A DNA stretch of 21,772 nucleotides from Treponema sp. UBA4232 (GTDB lineage Bacteria > Spirochaetota > Spirochaetia > Treponematales > Treponemataceae), in the NCBI GenBank assembly GCA_002396325.1, contig DGXM01000204.1, positions 1 through 21,772 on the forward strand. Reading direction: 5' to 3'. A program made the translations under genes and the position numbers. The notes under the pieces were generated by a model. That model was not told the origin of the DNA, made no database searches, and saw only the letters and a list, made by a program, of their open reading frames with translations. Shown here piece after piece: positions 1 to 6,932 of the stretch (the first letter of the stretch is position 1; each line of letters starts with the position of its first letter).

Positions 1-96
1 TTTCGGCTGACGCCTTATTTATTTTAAATGCGGTTTTATGTCACAAAGGGAAAACAATAAAACTTCTTATAAAGAGTTTAGGCTATGTGTTGTATC

Positions 97-215
97 GGGG
101 CTGACCAAAAAGTTCGTCGCGTAGCGTCATTCCGAACTCGTTTCGGAATCTATGCACTATATCCAGCGCAGATGCTGATATAAATTCAGCATGACAATAC
201 TTTTGGGTCAGCCCC
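97..215. repeat. 119-bp element with 17-bp terminal inverted repeats (MITE-like or dispersed palindromic repeat)
   Basis: The left end (97-113, GGGGCTGACCAAAAAGT) is the inverted complement of the right end (199-215, ACTTTTGGGTCAGCCCC) at 16 of 17 positions. Inside are two further GTCAT-type segments in opposite orientation: 126-150 contains the small inverted pair TTCCGAAC/TTCGGAA, and 185-196 contains TTCAGCATGACA. Nine T residues (215-223) follow the right arm, so a rightward transcript could also terminate here, although the 85-nt loop is long for a normal terminator. No transposase is encoded. I infer a non-coding dispersed repeat; its copy number cannot be seen from one window. Confidence 0.6.
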
Positions 216-223
216 TTTTTTTT

Positions 224-435
224 GCTGCAGAGAGAGGCACGGCGGCACGGTGGAAATGAAAAACGGTTGAAGGATTCCCGCGGTTTTTGTTTTTCCGGGC
301 TAGGGATGGTAAGGGCGGCGGCAGCCGTTCTGACGCCTGCGGCAGAATGGAGTGGCAACGGAACCCTGGACAGCCCGGGCCGACGCTTGCGGCGGCAGCC
401 CCCGTATGTGCGGAAAAATGATTTTGATTTGGAAA
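224..435. other. GC-rich intergenic block with short internal repeats, no convincing gene
   Basis: This stretch is clearly richer in G and C than the AT-rich DNA at 1-90. It contains a 14-mer of the form GACGCYTGCGGCRG twice (332-345 and 382-395) and GGCGGCAGCC twice (317-326 and 391-400), plus the palindrome GCCCGGGC (373-380). Short open frames cross it, but none has a good ribosome binding site or a recognisable domain. It lies directly downstream of the stop codon of the leftward TPR gene. It may be a second dispersed repeat or the trailer of that gene. No terminator with a T-run on the minus strand was found. Confidence 0.35.
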
Positions 436-1788
436 TCAGAGGGCTACGGATTTCAGGACTTTCGTGAGCTGGGGCTTTTCAATCAAATCCAAGGGACGGC
501 CGTCGATGTATTTGTGGGCTTCCTCGGTGAAGATGCCTGCCGTGATGCAGAATCCCCTGTCGGCTTTGACGTCGTGAAGATGCCCGTGGAAGTCGCGGAC
601 AAACAACTCGCCTGTGGAGCCTGATGTGCGGAAGAAGCGGAAGACTTCAGTGTCGCTCCATTTCGGTGTGTCGACTTCGGCAATGATGTCGGTGTATGCG
701 GGCTGCACGTTGATGTCCTGGATTTTTATGACTGAGCCGTGGTAGAGTGTTTCAATGAATTTGCGGCACAGGTTCACAAAGTCGGAGGCACCTGATGAAA
801 GGTAGACCTGCAGGTTTTTGTTCTGACTGAGTTCCTGATAGCGGTTTGCGAGCGCGTTCACGTCTTTGTAGTTCGAGTTGATTGAGCGGATTTTGTTCAA
901 AAGCTGGAGTCCGCGGCCGAAGTCGTTTTTGCTGAAGTAGCACTGGGCCATGCGGTATTCAAGGTCGAGCGTGATGTCGGCGGCGATGTTTTCGTGGCGG
1001 AGGCCTATTTCGAAGTCCTGGATTGCGGCATCGAAGTCGTTTGTCTTCATGTGGTAGATTCCGGCTTCCAGACAGGCTTTCGGTCCGTAAACGGGGTCGG
1101 GTCTCAGGTGCATGAATACTTTGATTGCCTTGTCTCCGTGACCTTCCATATTCATTGCGTCCGCCATGTCGAAGAGGGCCTCTTTGTTTGCGGGGTCCTC
1201 GCCAAGGGCGCGTTTGAAGCAGGGGAGGCTGTCGTGGTAGTGGTGGCTGTAGTAGTAGCTCTGTCCGAGAATCAGGTAGACTCCTTCCGCTTCGGGATTT
1301 GTGATTAGGGCTTTTTTGAGGCAGGGGATTGCTTTGTCGTACTGTTTGTTTTTGAACATTGCAAGTCCCATATTGTAGTTCACGTCGAAGTCGTGTGGGT
1401 TGATTTTGTATGCGGCGGAAAGGGATGCCATGGCTTCCTGCATTTTGTCAAGGTTCAGGGCGCATATTCCGTGGCGGAGGACTGCCTGAAATCCGTCTAC
1501 GCGGTGGTCCTGGGTTGCGAGGCGGAAGAGCGTGTCGTAGATGGGGAGGGCTTTTTCCCACACTGCATTTTGAAAATAAAGGTTTCCGAGTTCGCTGAGT
1601 CCGTCAGGGTCCTGAGGGTTTTTGTCGAGTTTTCTTTGGGCTTCACGGATTACCTGGGTCTGGGATTTTGTTTTTGCGCTTTTTCCACCTAAGCCTGAGG
1701 ATGTTCCTGATTTTTGACCGAGAACCACCATAATCACGATTATGATGGCTAAAATGAATATTCCTACGATTAAGAGTGCGATGCCCAT
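436..1788 (-). CDS. Membrane-anchored TPR protein with a degenerate Mrr-like C-terminal domain
   Basis: 450 aa. Residues 2-23 form one hydrophobic helix, followed by a Lys/Ser/Gly linker (25-45), so the bulk is probably cytoplasmic and anchored at the inner membrane. Residues about 60-320 are tandem helical repeats of TPR type (for example NYNMGLAMFKNKQYDKAIPC at 137-156 and the following repeat ending near residue 200). Residues about 335-450 resemble the C-terminal part of Mrr-type restriction-endonuclease folds: DIIAEV (367-372), then RGFCITAGIFTEEAHKYIDG (411-430) and RPLDLIEK (431-438), matching the family pattern of 'ITTSGFT.EA' followed by 'G.PIELID'. The usual Q-x-K catalytic strand reads VFRFFR (382-387), so the catalytic lysine is missing and the fold is probably non-catalytic. 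The start ATG is preceded by AAAAAAGGATAG on the minus strand. TPR regions mediate protein-protein contact; the partner is unknown. Existence of the gene is near certain, the Mrr relationship is moderately supported. Confidence 0.85.
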   Translation of the reverse strand: MGIALLIVGIFILAIIIVIMVVLGQKSGTSSGLGGKSAKTKSQTQVIREAQRKLDKNPQDPDGLSELGNLYFQNAVWEKALPIYDTLFRLATQDHRVDGFQAVLRHGICALNLDKMQEAMASLSAAYKINPHDFDVNYNMGLAMFKNKQYDKAIPCLKKALITNPEAEGVYLILGQSYYYSHHYHDSLPCFKRALGEDPANKEALFDMADAMNMEGHGDKAIKVFMHLRPDPVYGPKACLEAGIYHMKTNDFDAAIQDFEIGLRHENIAADITLDLEYRMAQCYFSKNDFGRGLQLLNKIRSINSNYKDVNALANRYQELSQNKNLQVYLSSGASDFVNLCRKFIETLYHGSVIKIQDINVQPAYTDIIAEVDTPKWSDTEVFRFFRTSGSTGELFVRDFHGHLHDVKADRGFCITAGIFTEEAHKYIDGRPLDLIEKPQLTKVLKSVAL

Positions 1789-1812
1789 ATCAAAACTATC
1801 CTTTTTTCAAGA

Positions 1813-1843
1813 TGTATAAAAAGTCATTGTGTTTTTTTTGCAA
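1813..1843 (-). promoter_or_regulatory. Candidate sigma-70 promoter of the TPR gene
   Basis: On the minus strand TTGCAA (1843-1838) is followed after 19 nt by TATACA (1818-1813), or after 17 nt by TTTATA. The transcript would start about 18 nt before the ATG at 1788 and include the AAGGA ribosome binding site. The spacing is not ideal. Confidence 0.4.
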
Positions 1844-1889
1844 CGACATATCTTTGCAAAGCAGGTGTACCACTTCACCTTTTCAATGT

Positions 1890-1964
1890 CGGCAAACCGC
1901 ACCTTGTACTTTACTGCCTTGAGCATTTTGTTTTTCAGTGCAGTCTGTTCGCCCCGGTTTGCCG
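1890..1964. repeat. 10-bp inverted repeat in the divergent intergenic region
   Basis: CGGCAAACCG (1890-1899) and CGGTTTGCCG (1955-1964) are perfect inverted complements separated by 55 nt. They lie between the divergent TPR and membrane-protein genes. They could be a split operator or an RNA stem; nothing in the sequence decides between these. Confidence 0.35.
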
Positions 1965-1986
1965 CGCATAAGTGGTTTAATCGTGA

Positions 1987-2015
1987 TTGCTTTTTGCCGA
2001 TAATGATGGTATTCT
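1987..2015 (+). promoter_or_regulatory. Candidate promoter of the two-gene membrane-protein operon
   Basis: TTGCTT (1987-1992) and TATTCT (2010-2015) are separated by exactly 17 nt, giving a predicted start near 2022 and a leader of about 45 nt before the ATG at 2068. Both boxes are imperfect matches. Confidence 0.4.
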
Positions 2016-2067
2016 ATGTTTATGGCAGTCGGTCCCTAAGGTCTGCCGTTTTGGGGAAAGAGGAAAC

Positions 2068-3042
2068 ATGAGACGGGAATCTTCTATAAAAATATCGCTG
2101 TGGCTGGTGGTTTTGTACATTTTCATTCTGGTGGCGGGAATAGCTCTTTCAGCGTGTGTTTATTCCATTTACTCGCTTTGCACGAATATGGTGGCCGGAG
2201 AGGCGGTGAAGCTGTTCAATCTGGGCTGCTTTGTGCGCGGTGTGTATTATTTTACGCCGGCTGTGATTCTGTTCAGCGGTGTGATTATGTGCTTCTATAT
2301 GATCCGTCATCCTGTGCGGTCGGCTCTTCCGATGATTACGTATGCCGTTCTTTATCTGGCGGCGTGGGCGGTTCTTATGCCTCTCAATTTCAAATTGCTG
2401 GGAAATCTTCCCGAGTCTGCGGTTGCGGCGGAGGCTTCTTCGGGGCTTTCCGATGGATACTTCCGCAGCGGTGAAAACGGGTCGGTCTACTATTACTCAA
2501 ATGTGTCCAAGACGAATGTGGCCGACGGACTCTGCATTGCTCCCGGGCTTGATCACAGCGTTTATACTTTCAGCGATATGCAGCTTCCCGAGAAAACGGG
2601 ATTTTCCGATCCTCTCATTCAGACCACTGTTGATATGCCGTATGTGATGGGAGTCGTGATAAGATGGTTTGCCACTTTGCTTACGATTGCCCAGAGGGCT
2701 TTTTCCGAGGGATTCTTTTCATGGCTGTGTTTTTCTTCCCTTGCACTCGCGCTGATTTCGGTGGCGGGTCTGCATCATGCATCAAAGTGGAGGCTTGTGA
2801 ATGCGCTTTCGGTGGTGCTGGCTACTCTGGCGATTCTGGTTGTGAATATTCTGGGCTATACAAAATCTTTCCTTGACGGTGCCAGGAACTGGGTGAACGG
2901 ATTCTTTTCGTCCGTACCGCAGATAAAAAATCCCATGGTGGTTTTGTTCAATGTGGTTCTGGGGCTTTTGTTTCTGGTGTTCGGGCTTGTGCTTCATCTG
3001 CGTCATCAAAAGGAGCGTCGTGAGTCTGAGGAATATTACTAA
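2068..3042 (+). CDS. Multi-spanning membrane protein of unknown function
   Basis: 324 aa from ATG 2068. The frame stays open further upstream to an ATG at 1987, but that start lies inside the putative promoter and lacks a ribosome binding site, whereas GGGGAAAGAGG precedes 2068. Hydrophobic segments are visible at about 12-34, 56-78, 88-108, 193-212, 217-235, 243-263 and 290-310. Residues about 110-192 form a polar insertion rich in Ser, Gly and Tyr that is probably extracytoplasmic. The C-terminus (LRHQKERRESEEYY) is charged and probably cytoplasmic. I recognise no family. The stop is only 15 nt before the ATG of the next gene, whose ribosome binding site overlaps this stop codon, so the two are very likely co-transcribed and may act together in one envelope complex. 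The function is not inferable from sequence alone. Confidence 0.85.
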   Translation: MRRESSIKISLWLVVLYIFILVAGIALSACVYSIYSLCTNMVAGEAVKLFNLGCFVRGVYYFTPAVILFSGVIMCFYMIRHPVRSALPMITYAVLYLAAWAVLMPLNFKLLGNLPESAVAAEASSGLSDGYFRSGENGSVYYYSNVSKTNVADGLCIAPGLDHSVYTFSDMQLPEKTGFSDPLIQTTVDMPYVMGVVIRWFATLLTIAQRAFSEGFFSWLCFSSLALALISVAGLHHASKWRLVNALSVVLATLAILVVNILGYTKSFLDGARNWVNGFFSSVPQIKNPMVVLFNVVLGLLFLVFGLVLHLRHQKERRESEEYY

Positions 3043-3057
3043 GGACGGAGTTGAACT

Positions 3058-5004
3058 ATGAAAAAAACTATACCCATTATATTGGTTTATACATTGATGA
3101 TTTTCGCTATCTGCATGGCCGTTACTTTCGGATACAGGCCCTTGCCGGAACTTATTCCCGGGGATGTCGGCAAATTCAGATTTTTCCGCGGACTTTGGTG
3201 GTTTTCACAGCTGCTTCCTTCCATATTGGTAAGCGGATTTGCGGTTGCCTGTTCCGTCATCTGGAGGGAGGGAACTTTTGATTCAAAGAAGCGTTTTTCC
3301 CCTGCGATGATGAGGCGTTTCGGCGGCGTGATGATTGCCTCGCTGATTATTGTGTTTATTCTTTCCGTGAATCAGGAGCTGGGACTTCCGAGAGTGACCC
3401 GCGCTTACAACGACTGTATTTCCGCTCCCTCGGACTTGAGGCAGGCAAAGGACTATGCGAGGGTTCTGCTGGATTCGGATCAACCGGAACTTGCCTATCA
3501 GTATGCGTTGAGGGCCGGAAAGCTTTGTCCTAATGATGCCGACACCCAGGAACTTCTGCATCTGGCGCAGAATGCGGTTGATTTGGCCCGCGACAAGACT
3601 CTGCACGGACACGATGACCGCAATGTGCGCACTGTGGAAGACATTAAGCCGCTTTATACGAAAGACAGGCAGTTTACGGTTCCTGAACTTTTGGAAAAAT
3701 CCAGGGCTGCGGCAGAGGATGAAGAATGGTTCCTTTCCCATTATTGGGCAAGTCTTGCAGTTCAGGCTTCTTCCGGCGTGGATGCTTCAAGACAGGAGGC
3801 CGTTACTCTTGCGAACGAGGCTTGGAAGGAACTCAATATGCCTGAAGGTTTCGACGTGGAGGAGCTTGCCGATTTCTATGAGAAGAAAATGATGGCTTAC
3901 GAGGCTCTTCAGGCGGGAACAGTCAGCGACAGTCTTGCGGCTTACTACGGATTCAAGTCTCTTGCTCAAAGCGGACACGCGGATGATCCTGATATCATCC
4001 GTTTTATGGCTCTTGCTCAGGAAGCGGTGGAAAATGAATATTTCTTTATTGACGAGACCGACCGCATTGCGGATTTGGAAACCGGCGGCAACATCTACTT
4101 TTCACTCAAGAATCCTTCGACCGGAATGACTGATGTTTACTACATCGGCGGAGTCATGGACAAATCGGAAGACGGCAGGTCAGTGCGTTATCTTGACGGA
4201 CTTACTGTTGTGACATATTCAAAGGCCGGAAGATTTGTGCGCTCGCTTTATGCTCCGATGGCAAAGGTGATTTCCCAGCCTGTTTCTGCATTTGACGAGG
4301 CCGCCCGTAAGGAAAAGGGAATCTCCGAAAAATGGGGCAGCGTTCCGTTCATTATGCTTCAGGCCGTGGACAGGGAGACAAAGGGTGTCGTTGTGGGCCC
4401 CCGTTATTCGTATCTTGAGTCAGGGCTTCCTGAACCTCTTCTTGCGGCTTCCGGCATGGTCGACCGTTCCCCCGTGCAGGGCGATGAGGAAGTGCTTGAA
4501 GACACCGTGGAGCAGCTGCGTAACATTGTGACACGGCAGGTGCCTGAATCGCGGACGGTTGTTCTGCCTATGCCGTATGAGGATTTCATCGCAATCAACA
4601 ATGCAAACAAGGGCCCCGACGGAATGGATCTTTTGACTCTCCTTTCCTTCTGTAAAAAAAGCGCGGGCTACGGATTCTCGCAGGAAGTGTTTTCAAAAAA
4701 TCTTCTGGGACGCGCGGCATATCCTCTGTTCCTGCTTTCCGTGTTGATTTTCGCGGCCTGCATAGGTTGGAATTACCGCATCGAGGAAAGTGCAAAAAGC
4801 GGATTCAAATTCTGGTGGGTATTCCTTGTGCCTGTATACGGAGTTGTGACTTACCTGCTGCTTGAAGTAGTGAATTATCTGTATGACATTTTGAACTACG
4901 TGATTGTGGGCGCATTCGGAGGTGCCGCGCTGCCGGTGATTCTCGGTGTGTATGTGGTGCTTCTCTTCATTATGTCGATTACTTTCCTTGCCCGCCGCGA
5001 ATAG
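3058..5004 (+). CDS. Large membrane protein, three N-terminal and three C-terminal helices flanking a ~440-residue soluble domain
   Basis: 648 aa with AGGACGGAG upstream of the ATG. Hydrophobic helices lie at about 5-25, 50-69 and 90-105, then again at 552-571, 584-607 and 621-643. Between them is a soluble region: residues 125-335 are helical and TPR-like (for example YARVLLDSDQPELAYQYALR, 133-152, and YWASLAVQASSG, 229-240), and about 340-460 is predicted to be strand-rich (NIYFSL, YYIGG, RYLDGLTVVTYS). By the positive-inside rule the large domain should be outside the cytoplasm: positive residues follow the second helix (WREGTFDSKKR). Three helices, a large extracytoplasmic domain and three more helices is the gross plan of LptF/LptG-type permeases, but I see no sequence match to them. 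It is the second gene of an operon with the 324-aa membrane protein. Function unknown. Confidence 0.85.
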   Translation: MKKTIPIILVYTLMIFAICMAVTFGYRPLPELIPGDVGKFRFFRGLWWFSQLLPSILVSGFAVACSVIWREGTFDSKKRFSPAMMRRFGGVMIASLIIVFILSVNQELGLPRVTRAYNDCISAPSDLRQAKDYARVLLDSDQPELAYQYALRAGKLCPNDADTQELLHLAQNAVDLARDKTLHGHDDRNVRTVEDIKPLYTKDRQFTVPELLEKSRAAAEDEEWFLSHYWASLAVQASSGVDASRQEAVTLANEAWKELNMPEGFDVEELADFYEKKMMAYEALQAGTVSDSLAAYYGFKSLAQSGHADDPDIIRFMALAQEAVENEYFFIDETDRIADLETGGNIYFSLKNPSTGMTDVYYIGGVMDKSEDGRSVRYLDGLTVVTYSKAGRFVRSLYAPMAKVISQPVSAFDEAARKEKGISEKWGSVPFIMLQAVDRETKGVVVGPRYSYLESGLPEPLLAASGMVDRSPVQGDEEVLEDTVEQLRNIVTRQVPESRTVVLPMPYEDFIAINNANKGPDGMDLLTLLSFCKKSAGYGFSQEVFSKNLLGRAAYPLFLLSVLIFAACIGWNYRIEESAKSGFKFWWVFLVPVYGVVTYLLLEVVNYLYDILNYVIVGAFGGAALPVILGVYVVLLFIMSITFLARRE

Positions 5005-5009
5005 TTTAT

Positions 5010-5050
5010 GGGAGTCTCCCGTTGTGTCTGAGTGCATGGCGGGAACTCCC
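5010..5050 (+). other. Intergenic stem-loop
   Basis: GGGAGTCTCCCG (5010-5021) pairs with CGGGAACTCCC (5040-5050) through 11 base pairs and one bulged C, with an 18-nt loop. It begins 6 nt after the stop codon of the 648-aa membrane protein. No T-run follows, so it is not a classical terminator; it could be a 3'-end stabilising or processing structure. Each arm can also fold on itself. Confidence 0.4.
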
Positions 5051-5107
5051 GTCTGAATTCCGCGGATTATTGAAAAATACTAAAGTCATTTTCCTTCGTG
5101 CCGATAA

Positions 5108-5113
5108 TATAAT
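5108..5113 (+). promoter_or_regulatory. Candidate -10 box before the small protein gene
   Basis: A perfect TATAAT lies within GATAATATAATG. The hexamer 17 nt upstream (GTCATT) is a poor -35 match, so this rests mainly on the -10 box. The leader would be about 50 nt and contain the strong ribosome binding site. Confidence 0.35.
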
Positions 5114-5168
5114 GAGAGAAAGTTGTCCTCCGAGGATGACGGATTTTTGTACGCAAGGAGGTGAGATT

Positions 5169-5558
5169 ATGTATGCAAATGACATCAGTTTGAACGCGTC
5201 TTCATATAGTTCTGTTTTTGCAGGTTCTTCCGGACGTATTTATGTTCCCGTAAAAAACAGCGTTGCCGTCTTTACTCAGTTTGAATATGTACGTGGCACA
5301 CCTGCGTCTAAAGGTCAGGAAGGAGTTCCTGTAAGCCGCATAAGAATACTCAACACTCTTATCGATCAGCTTGTGAGCATGAAAAAGGATGTGCCCGAGG
5401 ATGATCTGGCTCCTCTTACCGATGCTCAGCTTGATTCTATGATTAAGTCTTACCAGAAGGAGATTCAGACGGCAGTTGCCACGGCATCCCTTCCCGGAAC
5501 ATACGGTTTTGCGGGGCTTATGCCTGAACCGGGTGCGGTATTCAGCATCAGCGCGTAG
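5169..5558 (+). CDS. Small uncharacterised protein with a near-perfect ribosome binding site
   Basis: 129 aa from ATG 5169, chosen because AAGGAGGTGA (a near-full match to the 16S anti-Shine-Dalgarno) ends 5 nt upstream; the frame is open further upstream to 5022 but without support. There is no signal peptide and no hydrophobic helix. The N-terminus (MYANDISLNASSYSSVFAGS) is rich in Ser and Asn. The middle holds a segment with regular charged residues (RIRILNTLIDQLVSMKKDVP, about 57-76), and residues about 80-105 are predicted helical (LTDAQLDSMIKSYQKEIQTA). I recognise no family; it may be a lineage-restricted cytoplasmic protein. It ends just before the bidirectional terminator. The strong ribosome binding site suggests abundant production. 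Confidence 0.75.
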   Translation: MYANDISLNASSYSSVFAGSSGRIYVPVKNSVAVFTQFEYVRGTPASKGQEGVPVSRIRILNTLIDQLVSMKKDVPEDDLAPLTDAQLDSMIKSYQKEIQTAVATASLPGTYGFAGLMPEPGAVFSISA

Positions 5559-5602
5559 ACTTTCGGAGTTTTTGACAATTTCCTCGACTCGATTAAGCGA
5601 AA

Positions 5603-5633
5603 AGGCTTCCAATGCGGGAGCCTCTTTTTTTTT
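5603..5633. terminator. Bidirectional intrinsic terminator between convergent genes
   Basis: AGGCTTCC (5603-5610) pairs with GGGAGCCT (5616-5623), with one G-T wobble and a 5-nt loop, followed by a C and nine T (5625-5633). On the minus strand the same stem is followed by TTTT. It therefore can end both the rightward small-protein gene and the leftward solute-binding-protein gene. Confidence 0.85.
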
Positions 5634-5639
5634 CTGTTT

Positions 5640-6932
5640 TTAGTAGGACAGACGGTTGCTTTCCGCCATCCTTTCCTCCAGGGGCTTCACTGATTCCACT
5701 TCGTTTTCCGTGTTTGAGGCATCCAGAAGGTACGGAAGAATGGCTTTTTCCTTTATCATGTTCCATCTATGGGGAAGAATGTTTCCAAATGCAAGATTTT
5801 CCTGCGACGGAAGATTTCCCAGAAGAACCCTGTAATGCGAAGGATAGACATCGGCATTCACATCCATCAATGCGGAGAATCCGCCTGCAATTCCGAATGT
5901 CACGGTGTCCAGATCCATGCTTTCGGTGCGTTCCATCAGTTTTCGCTGAGTTTCCTTTGAGGAGAGCCACAACAGGAATTCCTCTGCGGCCTTGCGGTTT
6001 TTTGTATGCTTGTAAAGTCCGGCCGTTATTATGGCATCGTCAACCATCAGCTTTCTGTTGTCCGTCACCAGCCAGCGGAAAGCCAGATCCATCGACTGCT
6101 CGTTCGTCAAAGTGAAAAGCTCCGAACTGGTCATAAATGCAAAAAGGCATTTGTCGGTGGCGATTCTGCGGTATTTCGGCATGTACAGATATTTGAACTG
6201 GAAGTTCTGCTCGGTGGTGGTGCTTGTGTTGTTTTCCAAAGTCCACTGCCGCAGGTAATTCACGGTGAGTGTGATGGCTGTGCTGTTCCAATCGAATCCC
6301 TGACCCCGCTCCTGAAAATCGGCTCCCATGATTTTTGCCACCTGGTACATGAATTCGCTGTCCCACGAAGGTGCGTATCCTATTGCGGTGTAGGTTCCTT
6401 TTTGGTTCCGGGCGTTGAAAGTCGCGGCTATGGTTTTCACATTGTCCACAGTGAGCAGATGGTCGTCTTCAATAAGGTCTTCGTGCTGTTTGCTGAATAC
6501 AATTGCGGGCAGGTTGAAGCTTACGGGCAGAAGGTACTGCTTTTCGTTCATCACGCCGTATTCAATCAACTGAGGGTAGAAATCTTCCTTGTGGAGTTTG
6601 TCGTCGGAAAAAAGATAGTCTACCGAAGTGAAAAGGCGGCGCGTGCTTGTGTTTTTGAGCCACGGGGCAATCACAATGTCGGGAGGGATTTCGTCTTTCG
6701 CCGGAGGAAGCGCACTCGCGGGAGTCTCCTTGTAAAGGACCACGACCTTTTCGTTTTCGTGGGTGCTGTTGAAAAGCTCGGCATAGGAGGCAAATTCGGT
6801 GTGGTCGGTCCAGATGATTACGGGACGTTCTGTTTTTGAGCATGAAGAACACAGCAGACTTCCAAATGCAAGTGCCGCAAGTGCAAGAGATTTGAAAAAT
6901 CCGCCGCGTTTTTTATGATTAGATTCCGGCAA
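5640..6932 (-). CDS. Extracellular solute-binding lipoprotein (family 1-like), orphan
   Basis: About 430 aa if translation begins at TTG 6932. The frame contains no ATG between the aminotransferase-overlapping stretch (ATG at 7025) and the signal peptide, so a TTG start is likely; a second TTG at 6968 has GAGGA 11 nt upstream and is the alternative. The N-terminus reads as a bacterial lipoprotein signal: a KKR charged region, a hydrophobic core (LALAALAFGSLL) and CSSC, one Cys of which is presumably lipidated. The mature part looks like an ABC-type family 1 binding protein (VIIWTDHTEFASYAELFN, then PPDIVIAPWL, then a C-terminal AAEEFLLWLSSKETQRKLME typical of these proteins). No permease or ATPase gene is adjacent, so the transporter, if any, is elsewhere, or the protein acts as a sensor or scavenger. 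It overlaps the stop of the aminotransferase gene by 14 nt, suggesting translational coupling. The substrate is unknown. Confidence 0.8.
   Translation of the reverse strand: MPESNHKKRGGFFKSLALAALAFGSLLCSSCSKTERPVIIWTDHTEFASYAELFNSTHENEKVVVLYKETPASALPPAKDEIPPDIVIAPWLKNTSTRRLFTSVDYLFSDDKLHKEDFYPQLIEYGVMNEKQYLLPVSFNLPAIVFSKQHEDLIEDDHLLTVDNVKTIAATFNARNQKGTYTAIGYAPSWDSEFMYQVAKIMGADFQERGQGFDWNSTAITLTVNYLRQWTLENNTSTTTEQNFQFKYLYMPKYRRIATDKCLFAFMTSSELFTLTNEQSMDLAFRWLVTDNRKLMVDDAIITAGLYKHTKNRKAAEEFLLWLSSKETQRKLMERTESMDLDTVTFGIAGGFSALMDVNADVYPSHYRVLLGNLPSQENLAFGNILPHRWNMIKEKAILPYLLDASNTENEVESVKPLEERMAESNRLSY

Noticed and set aside
60..80. CTTATAAAGNGTTT motif shared with 12371-12384
   Set aside because: A short AT-rich match in two intergenic regions is expected by chance; no further similarity flanks it.
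83..358. A 91-codon leftward open frame including HAEFISAS-type residues
   Set aside because: It simply translates the 97-215 repeat and the adjacent GC-rich block, with no ribosome binding site or domain.
1829..2071. An 80-codon rightward open frame upstream of the first membrane-protein gene
   Set aside because: No ribosome binding site, composition like intergenic DNA, and it spans the likely promoter of the downstream gene.
6006..6839. A 277-codon rightward open frame
   Set aside because: It lies entirely opposite the solute-binding lipoprotein gene, whose reading frame shows a signal peptide and family features.
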